64,000 nucleotides of DNA, taken from Isoperla grammatica. Taxonomy: Eukaryota; Arthropoda; Insecta; Plecoptera; Perlodidae. Location of the stretch: positions 44,228,170 to 44,292,169 of the forward strand of contig OX246741.1 in the NCBI GenBank assembly GCA_945910005.1, written 5' to 3'. A program made the position numbers and the translations under genes. The notes below the pieces were generated by a model. It saw only the letters and a program-made list of their open reading frames with translations. It had not been told where the DNA came from and searched no databases. Below are positions 1 through 11,340 of this stretch, piece by piece. How positions within the stretch are numbered: the first letter of the stretch is position 1; each line of letters starts with the position of its first letter.

Positions 1-175
1 GAGTAATCGGCAATGCAAAAGGAGTTAATTTCGTCAGGGGTGAGCCAGTGCTCGGACAGGCAGAGAATTTCGGGAGCTAAATTTTTGGTGAGTTCAAGTT
101 CGAGTTCCTCGATTTTATTGCGGATGGAACAGATATTGAGAAATGCAATTTGGGGTTTGTGGTTGGGGTAATTGG
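1..175 (-). mobile_element. Non-LTR retrotransposon endonuclease fragment
   Basis: Read on the minus strand, this stretch is open and encodes the start of an exonuclease-endonuclease-phosphatase domain of LINE ORF2. It has the typical 'IAFLNICSIRNKIEELE' motif followed about 20 residues later by 'LCLSEHWL'. In the family the first motif carries the Asn, and the second the catalytic Glu, of the endonuclease fold. The fragment runs off the left edge, so whether the element is complete cannot be judged. It lies upstream of, and antisense to, the transposase exons that follow. Confidence 0.75.
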
Positions 176-480
176 ATAGTAAGACAAAAGAATGGCTGAA
201 AAAGCCATCTTGGCACAAGAAGGAAAAAAAAAAAATTTAATTAATGATCCATTATTATGTACCTATTATTATGTATGATTATTATATTGTTATATACTTC
301 TGTTTCCGTATACCGGTAGGCCTATGCTAATTCACTATACTTCTATACTGGTGGTATCATGTGCTCCTTCATTAGTATGTTGTTCATTCCTACACCAAGC
401 CTACCCTACATTTCAACATTAAAATTAAGTCAACAAAATAATTTCACCAGGGCCTACATGTAATGCTTGTTATTTGACAG
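176..480. other. Intron or spacer, AT-rich
   Basis: I see no coding or repeat signal here other than an A-run near 227. The stretch ends in a 3' splice acceptor (TTTGACAG) directly before the HARBI1-like exon, so it is probably intron of that gene. Confidence 0.4.
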
Positions 481-712
481 GAGACTCAGGATATCCGTTG
501 GAGACCCACCTACTAACCCCTGTACGAAACCCGGACCCTGGAGCTGAAACACGCTACAATAACAGCCATATGTCTACTAGGAGCTGCATTGAGCGTTGCT
601 TTGGCGTCCTGGAAAGTCGCTTCAGGTGCCTTCATGAGAGTGGAGGGACTCTTTTGTATACACCAGCCAAAACACGAAACATCATTGTCTCTGCATGTGT
701 TTTGCATAACTG
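481..712 (+). CDS. HARBI1-like (PIF/Harbinger) transposase, penultimate exon
   Basis: The exon encodes the C-terminal half of a DDE_Tnp_4 nuclease. 'GDSGYPL' carries the second catalytic Asp, and 'IERCFGVLESRFRCL' carries the third catalytic acidic residue (Glu) and the conserved FGVL/RFRCL block. It ends at 'CVLHN'. An acceptor (ACAG) precedes position 481. A donor (TG|GTAGGC) follows 712, and its phase matches the next exon at 1304. Harbinger nucleases cut and paste DNA with a partner Myb/SANT-like protein, and such a gene lies convergently at 2788-7774. The first Asp and the N-terminal exons would lie left of the window. The ORF is clean here, so the copy may be recent or domesticated. Confidence 0.85.
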
Positions 713-1303
713 GTAGGCCTACGTACAACTTATACGCAATTTAGCGATATTCTCACTACTCAGCCTTAAGCGGTTGTAAGAAACATCTCTATTAGGCCTA
801 CATTACAAAAGCCCCCTACCTAACCTACAGCTAGTGGAAACTGAAAGTTTAACAAATTTGTAATTAAATTTGGCAGCGGGAGGCAGATACCAACTTACGA
901 ACATCACAATTCAGCTGGCGGCAAATTCATTTGAACAAATTTTAAACCATGTTAAATTTGAGTAGGCTACTAAACAAAGTTAGCAGGGGGAAATAGTACT
1001 AAATTCGACCATTGGCATCTAAAAAATATGCAATGCATTTTGTTTCATGAGTGCTTGTGGATGGACATTTACTTGACTTGTACATATTTTAAAAATCTAG
1101 AAGATGAAATGGCATCAGTGGAAGGCCTGAGCCCTGAGTTAACAGTTGTATAGTTCTACATTATTAATTGGACCATACATTATTCTAACACGGAACTACT
1201 TCTTTTAAGTAAAACCCATAGGCCTAGTCTATAATGAATGCCAATTTTATGTTTTATTGTCCACAGTCCCTCTTAACTACTAAACCTCAATTGATTTTTT
1301 CAG

Positions 1304-1448
1304 GTGTGTGGAAAGAAACATCCCTCTGTTAGTACCTCTTCTTGTTCCTGAACTTGGGGCACCTGGAGCTGGCAACATTCCTGACCCGGGCCAAGCGAAC
1401 ACAGGGCTACAGGTGCAACATCATCTTATCGCAAATAGATTCGCGTAA
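1304..1448 (+). CDS. HARBI1-like transposase, terminal exon
   Basis: A pyrimidine-rich acceptor (GATTTTTTCAG) precedes the exon. Joined in phase to the exon ending at 712, it reads 'HNWCVERNIPLL', the normal family continuation (HN..xRRGIPL). It then gives a Pro/Gly-rich tail and stops at TAA 1446-1448. The family tail is variable and often acidic, so the exact stop could be a local mutation. Confidence 0.7.
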
Positions 1449-1956
1449 GACTGAGAGTCGACTCTCGGGCCTAAGCGAATCGATTTACGATAAGATCGCT
1501 TTTCTGAATCGGTCAGCAAGTAGGCCTATAGTAAAGGTATTTTCAATTTAAATCTGGCATTAAAGCCCGTGTCTCATCTAAGTCATCTTGTCTCACACCC
1601 CACAACAAATCAATAACACAAACAAACCATTAATATTCAATTTTGTGGTAATAGCTTTTTGATTCAGATTGATCAGTCATCCCATTGTTCTAAAACATGA
1701 TCATCACATGATCATCTTTGATCATCACATCATCTTTGGGAAAACTTTATCAAAAGTTTTCCCAAGATGAGATGCTGGCTTTAATACTGTGAGTGTTAGG
1801 CCATCCTTGCATTGCATCACTGAAGATTTCATCACACAACAGTAATTTGTTTTGCAGAACACCACTCATGTAAGTTCCATTTACAGTGATTTTATTATTC
1901 TATTTATTTTTCTATACTGCATGCAAATTATTATTATTATTATTATTTAATTATTA
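1449..1956. other. Spacer, nothing recognised
   Basis: AT-rich sequence with short local duplications of ATCATCACATGATC near 1700. It holds no coding signal and is probably the transposase 3' UTR and flank. Confidence 0.3.
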
Positions 1957-2158
1957 AGCATGGTACAAATGGGAATGCATTGTTGTCTTGGAGAACCATT
2001 AATAACAATAATTGTAATTCTACTAACAGCATGGTACAAATGGGAATGCATTGTTGTCTTGGAGAACCATTAATAACAATATTATTGTAATTCTACTAAC
2101 AGCATGGTACAAATGGAAATGCATTGTTGTCTTGGAGAAACATTAATAACAATAATTT
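1957..2158. repeat. 71-73 bp tandem repeat, 3 copies
   Basis: Three nearly identical copies start with AGCATGGTACAAATGG at 1957, 2028 and 2101. They differ by a few substitutions and a 2-bp insertion. Confidence 0.9.
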
Positions 2159-2268
2159 AACATTTGTGGGGAGACTGAGGAGACGGGAACTGACGAACAA
2201 ATAACACAGCCTGGGGGTTGATGAATGTGAAAACTGATATATGATTGAATAAAAGACAAGTATATTAT

Positions 2269-2700
2269 TATCCCTGTTTTCAATGCAGAAGGTCCCGGGT
2301 TCAAATCCCGGTTCAGGCAGAAGTTTTTTAACTTCTAATATGGATTCAGTTCCATTACTTCTTGTTTTAGGTGACGGTGACTTTGGAGCCGTCCTAGCAA
2401 CGAAGCACTCTATAAATTCAAAGTTGTTCTGAATTGGCCTTGTTTTTGATTCTGACATTTGTCCACGGGTGTTCGCACTGTCCAATCACTAATTCATATG
2501 TTTCGTATTTGAAATATCGATCTTTGATTGGTTATCGCTGACTCGTCGATGGTGTTCGGAGCCTACAGGGTTGGTTTCAATGCTTTAATTAAAGTTCCCC
2601 ACTGCAAATCAGTTTTGTTACCGAGTGGGTAGACTAAAAGTGAATTTATTTATTTATTTATTGATTTATTCATTTATTTATCTATTTATCTATTTATTAT
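2269..2700 (+). mobile_element. tRNA-derived SINE, copy 1 (5'-truncated)
   Basis: The copy starts inside the tRNA-like head: an anticodon-arm remnant, then a B-box/T-arm GGTCCCGGGTTCAAATCCCGG. It continues through a conserved body and ends in a TTTA-rich tail. Two further copies lie on the minus strand at 34346-34791 and 39650-40242 and share the body and tail, which defines the family. Two more fragments are near 3115 and 58308. The copy sits in the gap between the convergent Harbinger genes. Confidence 0.8.
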
Positions 2701-2787
2701 GAATCAGAAGAAGAGTTAATTTTATTTGATTTTTATTTCATTTAATGGCATGATTTTTCTAACATTTTATGACTTAAAAAACACATT

Positions 2788-5703
2788 CTAATTTAATTTG
2801 TTGAGGCGATCTTCAATTGCCTGCAGGACCCGCACCAAAGCTTCCATAGCAGTGGCCTGACGTTCGTTTCCTGCTATATTTATTTCGCCTTGGGCTAGCA
2901 ATGCAGACATTTTGTCGTCCCTGAGAAAAATAAAAATAAAATATTTAACATCATTGATGTGCTGTTGCTGTTGTGGTAGTTAAAAGTCATTACAATACAC
3001 TTATTTTACTTGTATAACAATGCCTTCAAGAACGGAATGAAAATTGTTGCATTTGGGAAATGCAACCTTTAAAGTAGGACAATAAAGTAGTAATCAATAA
3101 TTACTTTACTATTAGTAGTTTAATTACTGAGTGGGTAGACTCTAAATGTGAATCGATTTATTTATTTATTTGTAATGTTTAATAATAATAACAGATCCTA
3201 TTAGGCCTACCCAGTTTCAGTAGTTTGGGTGTGCTCATCGCTTGAATGTATGACCTGCACTGGTAGTTGTTCCATAAGGTCATTCGCAAGGGGAGAAAAG
3301 GGCTCTTCATCTTGCCAGTGGTGCGTACTGGCAACAGGAGACATGACTGGCTGAAGGTGACTTCGGCTGGTGCTGGGTAGATTTGAAGATTCTTCATCTG
3401 CATGTACAATTTGTATGTATTAAGTTTAAAAATTGCATTGAAAAATAAATGTTTTATTTTTTCACAGTGTTGCATTTTTATTTTGTAAAGTATTGTTTTT
3501 GTCTACCTACCACTTTCGCCACCAATTTCCATACCACCAGGTATACCCGAAATGGAAGTTTCTCCAATTATCGCAGCGGTCCTCTCTACGAGGGAATCAA
3601 GCTTCTCGGGAAGAGTGCCACTGCCCGACTTGGCCACTTCTTTCCGATATGTTACAACTGAAATGATGTAAAATGTAGAACATTTTTTATATGAAGTACC
3701 CTACTATTTTAATTTTCTTTAGTGAAATTGTTACTGAAGTAAAACTAGGTAAGACTAAGAGGGTTACTAAGGGGTTACTAAGTTAACACCACGGTTATGT
3801 TAAGACCAAGGTGCTACCAACAATGCCAACTCTGAGCAGGAAAAAAAAAAAAAAAAAAATGATATGTTTAGACATTCAAAAGTCTTGAATCTTGATGATA
3901 ACTACCATTACAATATAAGTACAATTGAGCTTCATGCGATATAATGATGTATGATGTATTTCAGTATTATTACTTGGTGATTAGTGTGTTCTGGTTCTGA
4001 CAATCTAGGTTGTAAGTAGGAATTTTTATCTCACAGTATTATAGTCGAACAATTGGCCTGCAGGTCCAGGTATTGATTCCCGGTTTGGACTGGGAGTTTT
4101 TAAAGTTCGGAACTTGACTTTAGAGGCCTATAGTATTCGTGTACATGTAGGCTACGGTGGCAAAGTGCATAATAAATGGTTAATGTCCTTAATTGGAAAT
4201 CAGTTTTTTTTTAAACTATGTATTTATCAATTCGTAGGCTTACCAATTATCATGATAAAATCAACCCATTGGCCATACAAACTGTACGTACAAGAGAAAC
4301 CACAACGATGTTATATTATATTGTCTTTATTTTCTTAAGTAGAATATTGGTGTTGTTTTGGTGGGGGGGGGGGGGGGGGGGTTGTGAGGTATTTAACTAT
4401 GGAAGCAGGAACAGTGGACATGACCTGTAAAAAGGTAGGTTCGAATCATTTGAAATGTTATTCTCAAATCCTAGGCCTTAGTGTCCCACCTGGTAAGTGT
4501 GAGAACTGGGTTCGATTCCCAATCGGGGCTGGGTTTTAATTTCTTAATTTCACCATCATAGGTGCTGTGCTGTGTTTGTTTACTGTTTGTAGGTGAATAG
4601 GCCTGCCTAATCATGCTGTAAAAACTAATTGATCAAGTCTAGGGCCTCGTTTGATAAGCATGCAGTCTGCTCTATAAATAGTTGATGGCAGAGGGTTCTG
4701 TGAGATCAGATTACAAAATATACGTTATCAAATGAGCTAGGCCTTAGATGATTATTATCATGATAAACTGGGGCCATTTAGGCCTACTCAAGACTAGGTT
4801 TAATTAGTAGGCCCTAGATCGTTAAATTGACCTCTTCAACCAAGAAAAAGCTTAAGCCTAGCCTACACGCGCGGGCGTGTGTATAGGCCTAGGCTATAGG
4901 CCTGCCTAATAATATAATTCTTCACACTAGTGCTAGGCCTACAGACACCTAGGCCTAACACTTTATGTTGTTGGATATCTGTGCAAGGTCAGTCGATATC
5001 ATAGCTATTGCCTGGCAGAGTGGAATTGATTTAAATCATTTGATTTAAATCGTTGATTTAAATCAGATTTAAATCAAATGATTTTTTTAATAAAAATCAT
5101 TGATTTAAATCAACAAAGAAAACTTACCAGCATAACTAGGCATATATCTCATTTTCAATTTCCCTTGAAGACCATGGTCGCATATTATATGAAAAACAAA
5201 AATGTATTTGTTTATTTTCTGTCAATTAGTATTGTTTGTTGGCAATTGCAATTTACCAGTTGATTATCCCTTTTGTGAAACACTTCTTATTGTTGATTTA
5301 AATCAATTAAAATCTGATTTAAATCGAAAAAAATCAAAAAAATCTGATTTAAATCAAGAAATCGATTTAAATCAAAAAAATCTGATTTAAATAAAAAAAA
5401 TCATGATTTTTGATTTTTTTAATAAAAATCAATAAAATCATCCACCCTGTTGCCTGGGCATTTTGACCCAAGAACACACAGGTCCAAGAACAGGGATTTC
5501 TTACACTCTGCCTAGGCTAGGCCTACACCAAGCAATACCAATTAAAGTGCACTTATGTAATCGTACTTACGTTTCTCTTTAGAACTTTTTTTTAAGTCTT
5601 TCCATTTTATTTTCAGCTCTTCTATAGTTCTGTAGACTCCGCACCCCACTGCGTTCACCCTGTTGGAGATTTGGTTCCAACAGTTGTCTTTCTTAAATTT
5701 TGT
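2788..5703 (-). CDS. Myb/SANT-like DNA-binding protein of PIF/Harbinger type, exons 2-5
   Basis: Four minus-strand exons join with matching phases: 5703-5571, 3657-3511, 3397-3211 and 2920-2788 (stop at 2790-2788). All have GT donors and AG acceptors. Exon 2 encodes the second half of a Myb_DNA-bind_5 (trihelix-like) domain, including 'ISNRVNAVG' and 'EELKIKWKDLKKSSK'. Exon 3 gives 'RKEVAKSGSG' and 'SGIPGGMEIGG', the usual linker of this family. Exon 4 is Ser/Pro/acidic. Exon 5 is a short predicted helix ending 'EALVRVLQAIEDRLNKLN'. In Harbinger systems this protein binds DNA and brings the nuclease to the nucleus and element ends. The N-terminal exon at 7646-7774 is separated by inserted DNA, and about 15 domain residues expected between them are not found. 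A stop lies just upstream of exon 2, so the present copy may be non-functional. Confidence 0.75.
3115..3175 (+). mobile_element. SINE 3'-tail fragment
   Basis: The word ACTGAGTGGGTAGACTCTAA followed by a TTTA repeat matches the tail of the SINE at 2269-2700. Only the last 60 bases are present, within an intron of the Myb-like gene. Confidence 0.65.
3843..3859. repeat. Poly-A run
   Basis: About 18 consecutive A residues. It could be the tail of an old retroposed fragment, but no body is recognisable upstream. Confidence 0.5.
4476..4545 (+). mobile_element. Possible tRNA-like SINE remnant
   Basis: A good RNA polymerase III B-box (GGTTCGATTCCCAATC) lies at about 4508, preceded by a CACCTGGTAAG stretch that could be a degraded anticodon arm. 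A weaker B-box-like GGTATTGATTCCCGG lies near 4070. No full cloverleaf can be drawn, so neither is called a tRNA. Confidence 0.3.
5024..5452. repeat. GATTTAAATC-rich repeat element
   Basis: The palindromic word GATTTAAATC recurs many times at both ends of this stretch (5024-5115 and 5290-5440), with about 180 bases of ordinary AT-rich DNA between. The arrangement is that of a short nonautonomous transposon with subterminal repeats. The right edge reads ATCATCCACCCTG. No coding capacity. Confidence 0.6.
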
Positions 5704-5901
5704 CAATCAGGAAGTGACGACACATACACTAGTTGAGCGCGCGATCTATTGGTTACTCGCGGAACTAGGATCGCCTTAGCCCGCGATTCGGACATATTTC
5801 AAATGTCTGTCATAACAGAGGATGGCAACTCCGAGTGTTTACGTTTGGTTTACGTTGTCCAACTGGCTTAAAACGACATGCCTTGAACGTGCGTGAACAA
5901 T

Positions 5902-6064
5902 GCGCCCATTGTTACCAAGGTAACAGTTGATTCCATGTTATTTCCCATAAACAAAACGAATCCATTGCTATGGATTTGTTTTGTTTATGGGAAATAACAT
6001 GCAAACAATTGTTAACTTGGTAACAATGGGCGCCCCTAGGTGTAGGGGCCGACTATGAATTCCA
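5902..6064. mobile_element. Hairpin MITE, copy 1
   Basis: GCGCCCATTGTTACC at 5902 pairs with its inverse ending at 6033. A second nested inverted repeat (TTATTTCCCATAAACAAAAC) faces its complement across a short loop near 5965. The right end CTAGGTGTAGGGGCCGACTA is shared with the MITE at 24491-24627. The outer left terminus is missing here. The element lies between exons 1 and 2 of the Myb-like gene. Confidence 0.8.
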
Positions 6065-6800
6065 ACCTAAGACATCAGTCAACACTCTAACGAACAGATG
6101 GCTGGAATGGAGATGACTGAAGAGATGAAAGAGATGGCTCATTTGTCACTTCTCTATCTACTATTTATTTTAATATCAGTACCGCTGTACCAACTTTCAT
6201 ATTTTTTTGTTTTATTTATTTTCTAAAATAATTTTTACCATCTCCGTCCATCTTCAAATATTTTTCCCAAATTCATCCAGAAAAATACGCTCACACACAA
6301 GTTCATCTTATGTAAGCATTCCTCGATTAACAGTTTACTGCCATAAGCAATACATAATAATTAATAAGCCAGTATTTATTATATATCATAATGCAATGTA
6401 AATTTTTCTAACTTTAATCCCTTACATGCCATGTTTTATGCCAAATATGGAAAATATTCAATGCACTGTATAGGCCTACTGTGTAATGTAATCGATGAAT
6501 AAAGTTATTCTGATTTGAAAATAGAGGGTTATCCAGGACTGGCGTAAGGAAAGATTCATTGAAAGGTACAGCCTGTGGTACTCGCTTGTCAACTGGTTCC
6601 TAGCCCTGTGGCCTACGCCCATTCATTTGATTTTTGACAATTAAATGCAGGAAGCTGGGCTTCTGGGTGCGCGACAATTTGCATAGTGAACGTGGCAGCG
6701 CATCTGGCGTGACACTAAACACGGCAAGCGCGCAATTGTTCAAGCCATATAAAATACAATTTATAACAACTTACTTCATTCGAAGAGGTGCATGTCGAAG

Positions 6801-7306
6801 CAGGCGCGTAGGAAGGGGGGGGGGAATGGGGGGAGGTTCCCCCACACTTTTTCCTGTGACCCACCCAATTTAGCGTTTTAGGCACATCCCGACATCCAAT
6901 ACGGTACCACACGGATACCCGTTAAACATTCACCAACTTATTTCATATTTCACCTGTGAATAATAATTGTAGAAACACAGAGGGCCCCACGCCCCAGAGA
7001 AAGCCAAGATCTTTGTCACAAGATACATTTCCTCTGCCTTTGTTTGCACTTTGTAGCATTACAAAATAAAAGCGAATGGTGCTTCATGGTCAGTGGCGTA
7101 ATTAGGGAAGGGGCGGGTAAAGACCCTCAAAACGTATTTATTTAAGCCTAAAACTCGAAAAATAACTAATATAGCAAGAAAATTATTCGCCTTCGGCGAA
7201 AAGGCCTCCGGCGGCTGGGGCTCCACCCCAGACCCCGCGAGTTCTTCGCGCTCACAATTCTCCCCCCCCCCCCCCCCCCACTTGATTTGGAGTTCCTACG
7301 CGCCTG
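6801..7306. mobile_element. Nonautonomous hAT element with perfect 8-bp target duplication
   Basis: The terminal inverted repeats are CAGGCGCGTAGGAA and its complement TTCCTACGCGCCTG. They are flanked by the identical 8-mer TGTCGAAG at 6793-6800 and 7307-7314, and an 8-bp duplication is the hAT hallmark. G and C homopolymers sit just inside each end. Internally, CAGTGGCGTAATTAGGG at 7091 looks like the end of a second, nested hAT element. No transposase. The insertion interrupts a THAP-domain coding exon on the minus strand. Confidence 0.88.
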
Positions 7307-7314
7307 TGTCGAAG

Positions 7315-7554
7315 GAATGGGGACAGGATAGTATCGTCTGAAGGCCTAACATTCACGAAGTGTTTGGAGCTGTATGTATCCTTCTTCGCACACTTTGTGG
7401 TAAACCCTGTCCTTCCACATGCTCGGACCCACCTTTCACACAGCACCATATTCATATGTGGCTTCGGAAACCGTACAAAGGTCACTCCACTGCTCCGGTA
7501 TAACCCATAAGCACAGTGCTTTGTGGCCGGCATGTTTGTTGTGACTGTCCGCAC
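7315..7554 (-). pseudogene. Decayed THAP-domain exon, interrupted by a hAT element
   Basis: The minus-strand ORF encodes most of a THAP zinc-finger domain: 'HCAYGLYRSSG', 'FVRFPK', 'CERWVRACGR', 'SSKHFVNVRPSDD' and 'LSPFLRH'. THAP domains bind DNA with a C2CH zinc site. Here the second Cys is absent and the third is Ser (SSKHF where CSKHF is usual), so the zinc site is lost. Without the hAT insertion the frame would run on about ten codons to a GTAAGT donor near 6774, so this was an ordinary exon end. THAP domains occur in host genes and in several transposon families. The position inside the Harbinger remnant does not decide which. Confidence 0.65.
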
Positions 7555-7645
7555 GAGTTGTACTACGCGCGCGAATGACCACTATCGATATGATAAAGAT
7601 GGCCGCTGCATATATCGATAGCTAAAAATAGAATCCAGGCCTATG

Positions 7646-7774
7646 CTATTTGGCCACCAATACAAAATTGTGCGCCTCGTATCCCGCTACAAGTGCTTCT
7701 ACTTCCTCCCTGGAAAATTTTGGTTTCCTCGTGGCTTTGGGCTTCGGATTCGGAATAATATTTTGTTTTGACAT
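7646..7774 (-). CDS. Myb/SANT-like protein, N-terminal exon
   Basis: An ATG at 7774 opens a basic N-terminus followed by 'KPKFSREEVEALVAGYEAHN', the first helix of a Myb_DNA-bind_5 domain. The frame stops at TAG 7648-7646, after 42 codons. The rest of the domain is at 5703-5571, on the same strand and in the right order. No convincing donor is visible near the end, so the original exon was probably broken by later insertions (THAP exon, hAT element, MITE). Called as a gene fragment. Confidence 0.6.
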   Translation of the reverse strand: MSKQNIIPNPKPKATRKPKFSREEVEALVAGYEAHNFVLVAK

Positions 7775-7934
7775 TATGCGAAACTAAAATCTTAAAAACG
7801 TCAACAATTCATTTGTTTAGAATTCTGTGCCTTGCCTGCCGCGCTAGAAAAACTTTCTTATTGGTCGTCAAGAATTCTATGTTATTATTGGTTGAAATCC
7901 GTGACGTCGCCCGTGACGTCACTGATATTTAACT

Positions 7935-8095
7935 TCCTTCTAACTCCGAAAATAACTCTCCTTCGTGGATACGGAAACCGGAGTAAAAAATCGAGTTAAA
8001 ATTCGGGGGTTAACGAGGAGTAAAAAACGGGAGTTAATTTAACTCTACTCCCAAATTTAACTCTGCTTTGTGGATTCGGACCCGGGATTCTTTTA
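7935..8095. repeat. Subterminal direct repeats, possible Harbinger terminus
   Basis: Variants of 'AACTCTCCTTCGTGGATACGG' and 'AACTCTGCTTTGTGGATTCGG' are repeated, with GAGTTAAAAT/GGAGTTAATT words between, just upstream of the Myb-like start. Such repeats are common inside Harbinger ends, so the element's right end may be near 8090. The left end is outside the window, so this cannot be confirmed. Confidence 0.3.
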
Positions 8096-8102
8096 TATTT
8101 TT

Positions 8103-8205
8103 AATTGTTGTTCATTGTTGGAAATATCGATGCCCATATAAAACATAATTAATTGTTGTTCATTGTTGGAAATATCGATTTCCATATAAAACATTAATTA
8201 ATTAA
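8103..8205. repeat. 48-bp tandem duplication
   Basis: The block starting AATTGTTGTTCATTG occurs at 8103 and again at 8151, each with an ATATCGAT motif and an AT-rich end. Confidence 0.8.
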
Positions 8206-9040
8206 TTATGATTAATTAATTGACTATTAATTGACATGTATTGTGAAAAATTACAGCTCGATCGGATTTTAAGAAGACGGTGAAATATCGATTCTAAGAT
8301 TCCGTCAAAGATTGCAAACAAGGGAAGATAGTTCATCAATATGGGAATTCGTCTGCGCGTGTCTGAGCAACTGTTAGCTGTTCTTTTGTTATTTTAATAA
8401 GTTTGTCAAGTTTTCGTAAAGTTAAGCCTACAATCGTTACTGGTTATCATTATTGACATGAAGTCATCAATCATTAATGACATACAAATAAAATAATATT
8501 GTCGCATGCCTTTCGCAATCGATCGGTGTAGGTGGTACCAGGTAGTAAAATTTATCACTAGGTGCTTATTATACTGCAGTCGTAAAAACAATGACTTTTA
8601 TGCAGTTCGCAACATTGGCGTGAGCATTATGAAACAGGTAGGTAGCTCTTCATCCACATACACCAGAAACGCAGAGTGTTTTCAATAGAAAACAAGTGAG
8701 TAAAACGTCTTAGTTGTTACAATATAATGTTCTTTGGAAGTTTTATTATATACATGTTGTAGAATACATTGAAAGATCTAAGCGTGACATATTCGCATCG
8801 GTATCGCGATCAGCCGATCACTATCCATTTAATGTCTACGGAGCGGATTTCAGCAGCATAGGAGGAACTAGCTATAAGATTAATAATGCGGTGTTTGGAA
8901 GCTTTGCCCACACGCCAATCAAATTAAGTATTCTAAATAAGTGATTTATCAGATCAATTAGGCGCTCTGACTCAGAACTGACGACGAACTGAAATATATG
9001 TTACAATTATTAATATTATTTTTATAAATTTCCAATTTAC
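8206..9040. other. AT-rich spacer, nothing recognised
   Basis: Only short open frames without domain or splice support. Confidence 0.4.
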
Positions 9041-9640
9041 TATTATTATTAAAACTAGGAAAACACTTTTTGTGACGCGTTGATAAGCGAGCGCGTCCAT
9101 GTCCACGAACTTATGGCGAAAAGTTCTCACAACTATCGTATGTGATATCGTAAGTATAGATAGTATCGTAAGAGATTTGTAAAATAGATATGTAAGAGAT
9201 AAAGATAAAAGTGTCGCAAACGGCCTTGTTGCTCCAGCGCCGTTATACTGCAAACAATTATATCATCATCAATATAAGAATGTTCATATTTGTTCAAAAA
9301 ACAACAATCAGCAACAAACGAAACAAAAGCGTGCAAAGATTATAACTTTTATTGTCATCGTTATTATACTTTCTGACATTGTTAAATAAATGATTTATTG
9401 TCCATATAAATTATAGCTATAGGATTTTCCGTTGTTTTAGTTATTTCACTACAATTCAGCAATAAAAAAGAATAACATTTTTACTTACGGGGGATTGGAT
9501 CGGGTTAAAATTAATACAGTCGTGACCGAGCGAAAATTTACTATAATATTAATATGGCTATCTCACATTATGCCGCCAGTTTGTTTCAGAGAAATATTTA
9601 CTCGTAACTGCATTGTAACTATATAACTTCTCGACCGACT
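9041..9640. repeat. Dispersed repeat, related to 41270-41800
   Basis: Several blocks match the region at 41280-41780 in the same order: ACTAGGAAAACACT with GTTGATAAGCGAGCGCG at 9054-9100, CGAAAATTTACT at 9530, and TTGTTTCAGA near 9580. It is therefore a diverged copy of the same unidentified element. No coding match. Confidence 0.55.
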
Positions 9641-10904
9641 TGGTCACAAAACTATAGACATTCAATCCACATCAAAGATTGTAGATGGTACAAATTTCAG
9701 TTTGCTCGGACTCTCCGTTCGACCGCTATCGCGAGACATAAAAAAGAAACGAGTGCCGTAAAAGGAGAAAGGAGGCGCTCGCTTAGCTATTGTTTAATTC
9801 AGAAAGGACGTAAGTACAGTAAGAACAAACTTGTATTTTTTCTTCTTCATATAAACATAGACCATGGTTTTAGTGCAGAAATTACACATATTTTTCTCGT
9901 TTCTAGTGCAAATTTGAGAGAAAGTTCCTGTGTATTGCGGAAAGGGTGCAAGTCTGGGACAGTTTCTTTTCTCGAAACTATGCTCAGTGGGAATACGGTC
10001 TTGCTGAAATACACGTTTCAATATTTGTTATTAATCAACGTCTTTATTTTTTATTTTTTTTACTTTGGTGACATAAAAAGATGATATTCAGAATTTATTT
10101 AGAGAGCCGTGATTTTGCTCTTTCTAAGGGTCCTTGATAGTTATGTTAAGGTGCATTTTTCACTGTTGTGAACTGTTGTCATTACTGATCTAAAAGAGGG
10201 CCGTAATTGTGTCTAAGGTCTATAGACCATTCACGGCCATCTTTAATTTCAATGAAAACAATGCACTTTAACAACATTTGAAAATGATCGAGGACTCTGA
10301 TGACATGTGCGCTTTTTGTACTTTATAGTTCTTCATTTGAATGATATAATATTAAAAAATAGTCTAATCATATGGACAAAAGGTATCATATATGGTTGAA
10401 TTTACAGAACGTCAGGGAATAGCGCCTTTTATGATACGTTTGAAATCACCAACCCCATTATGCGTAACGACGCTTTGAACTAGAACGCCTCTTCTTTTCG
10501 CTAGCGCACGCAAACATTAAAATCACTATATAACGAAAGACGATACAAACCAATCATGTTTATTGTATTTGCATTCAATTGACAGGACCTATTTTAGTAA
10601 CAATAATGCAAATTATTTATGATTTGTTCAACAAAACGGTCTGTTCGCCTCCCTTAATTAACACATTAATATTGATAATAACTGGTCGAGTGACAAATTA
10701 TCGCATCTCACCAACATAGGAATTTCTTCATGATTTGGCCAATATGTGTAGATCCCTGCTTGATCAGGGCTAGGTTGGTCTTGATCACACTTTATTAGGC
10801 TGCTAATTAACATTAATGATAAATAATTACGTGGCATGTGTAGGGCCTACTCACTGCACCAACATAGGAATCTCGTATGATTTGGTTTCATTTTTCCCAT
10901 CAAC
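9641..10904. other. AT-rich spacer, nothing recognised
   Basis: No coding, RNA or element signal is visible, apart from CACCAACATAGGAAT occurring twice (about 10708 and 10857). Confidence 0.35.
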
Positions 10905-11340
10905 GTTTCAACCAGTCTCGTCACTCTTTCGACCGCGTTTATTATCTCGATCAGTTTCATTTTCCGACTAGTTTTCAACCAGTTTTTTTTTTCGATAAGT
11001 TTTTCGATCAGTTAGACTATTTCGCGTAGTTTTTTATTAGTTTAAATCAGTTTTAAATTGTTCGACTTGCTTTCCATCCATTTTTGCAACAAGTTTTATT
11101 TTTCGACCGGTTTTCGACAAATTTTGTCTTTTCGTCCAATTTTCGACCAGAATTCGATAATTCTCTACTCTTTCAACCAGTTTTCGATAATTTTTTCGAT
11201 AAAAATTACTTTTTCGATCAAATTTTTAACCAGTCTTCTTACTTCTTCGATCAGGTTTTCGATTAAATTTACCTTTTTGACAAGTTTTTGATCATTTTTC
11301 GACAAGTTAAATCAATTCGATCAGTGTTTTGTCCAGTTTT
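10905..11340. repeat. Degenerate TTTTCGACCAG minisatellite
   Basis: An imperfect 10-22 bp motif (TTTTCGAyCAGTTTT) recurs more than 20 times. The spacing is irregular and no unit is exact, so the array is old. The short ORFs rich in Phe/Ser/Asp across it are repeat by-products. Confidence 0.75.
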
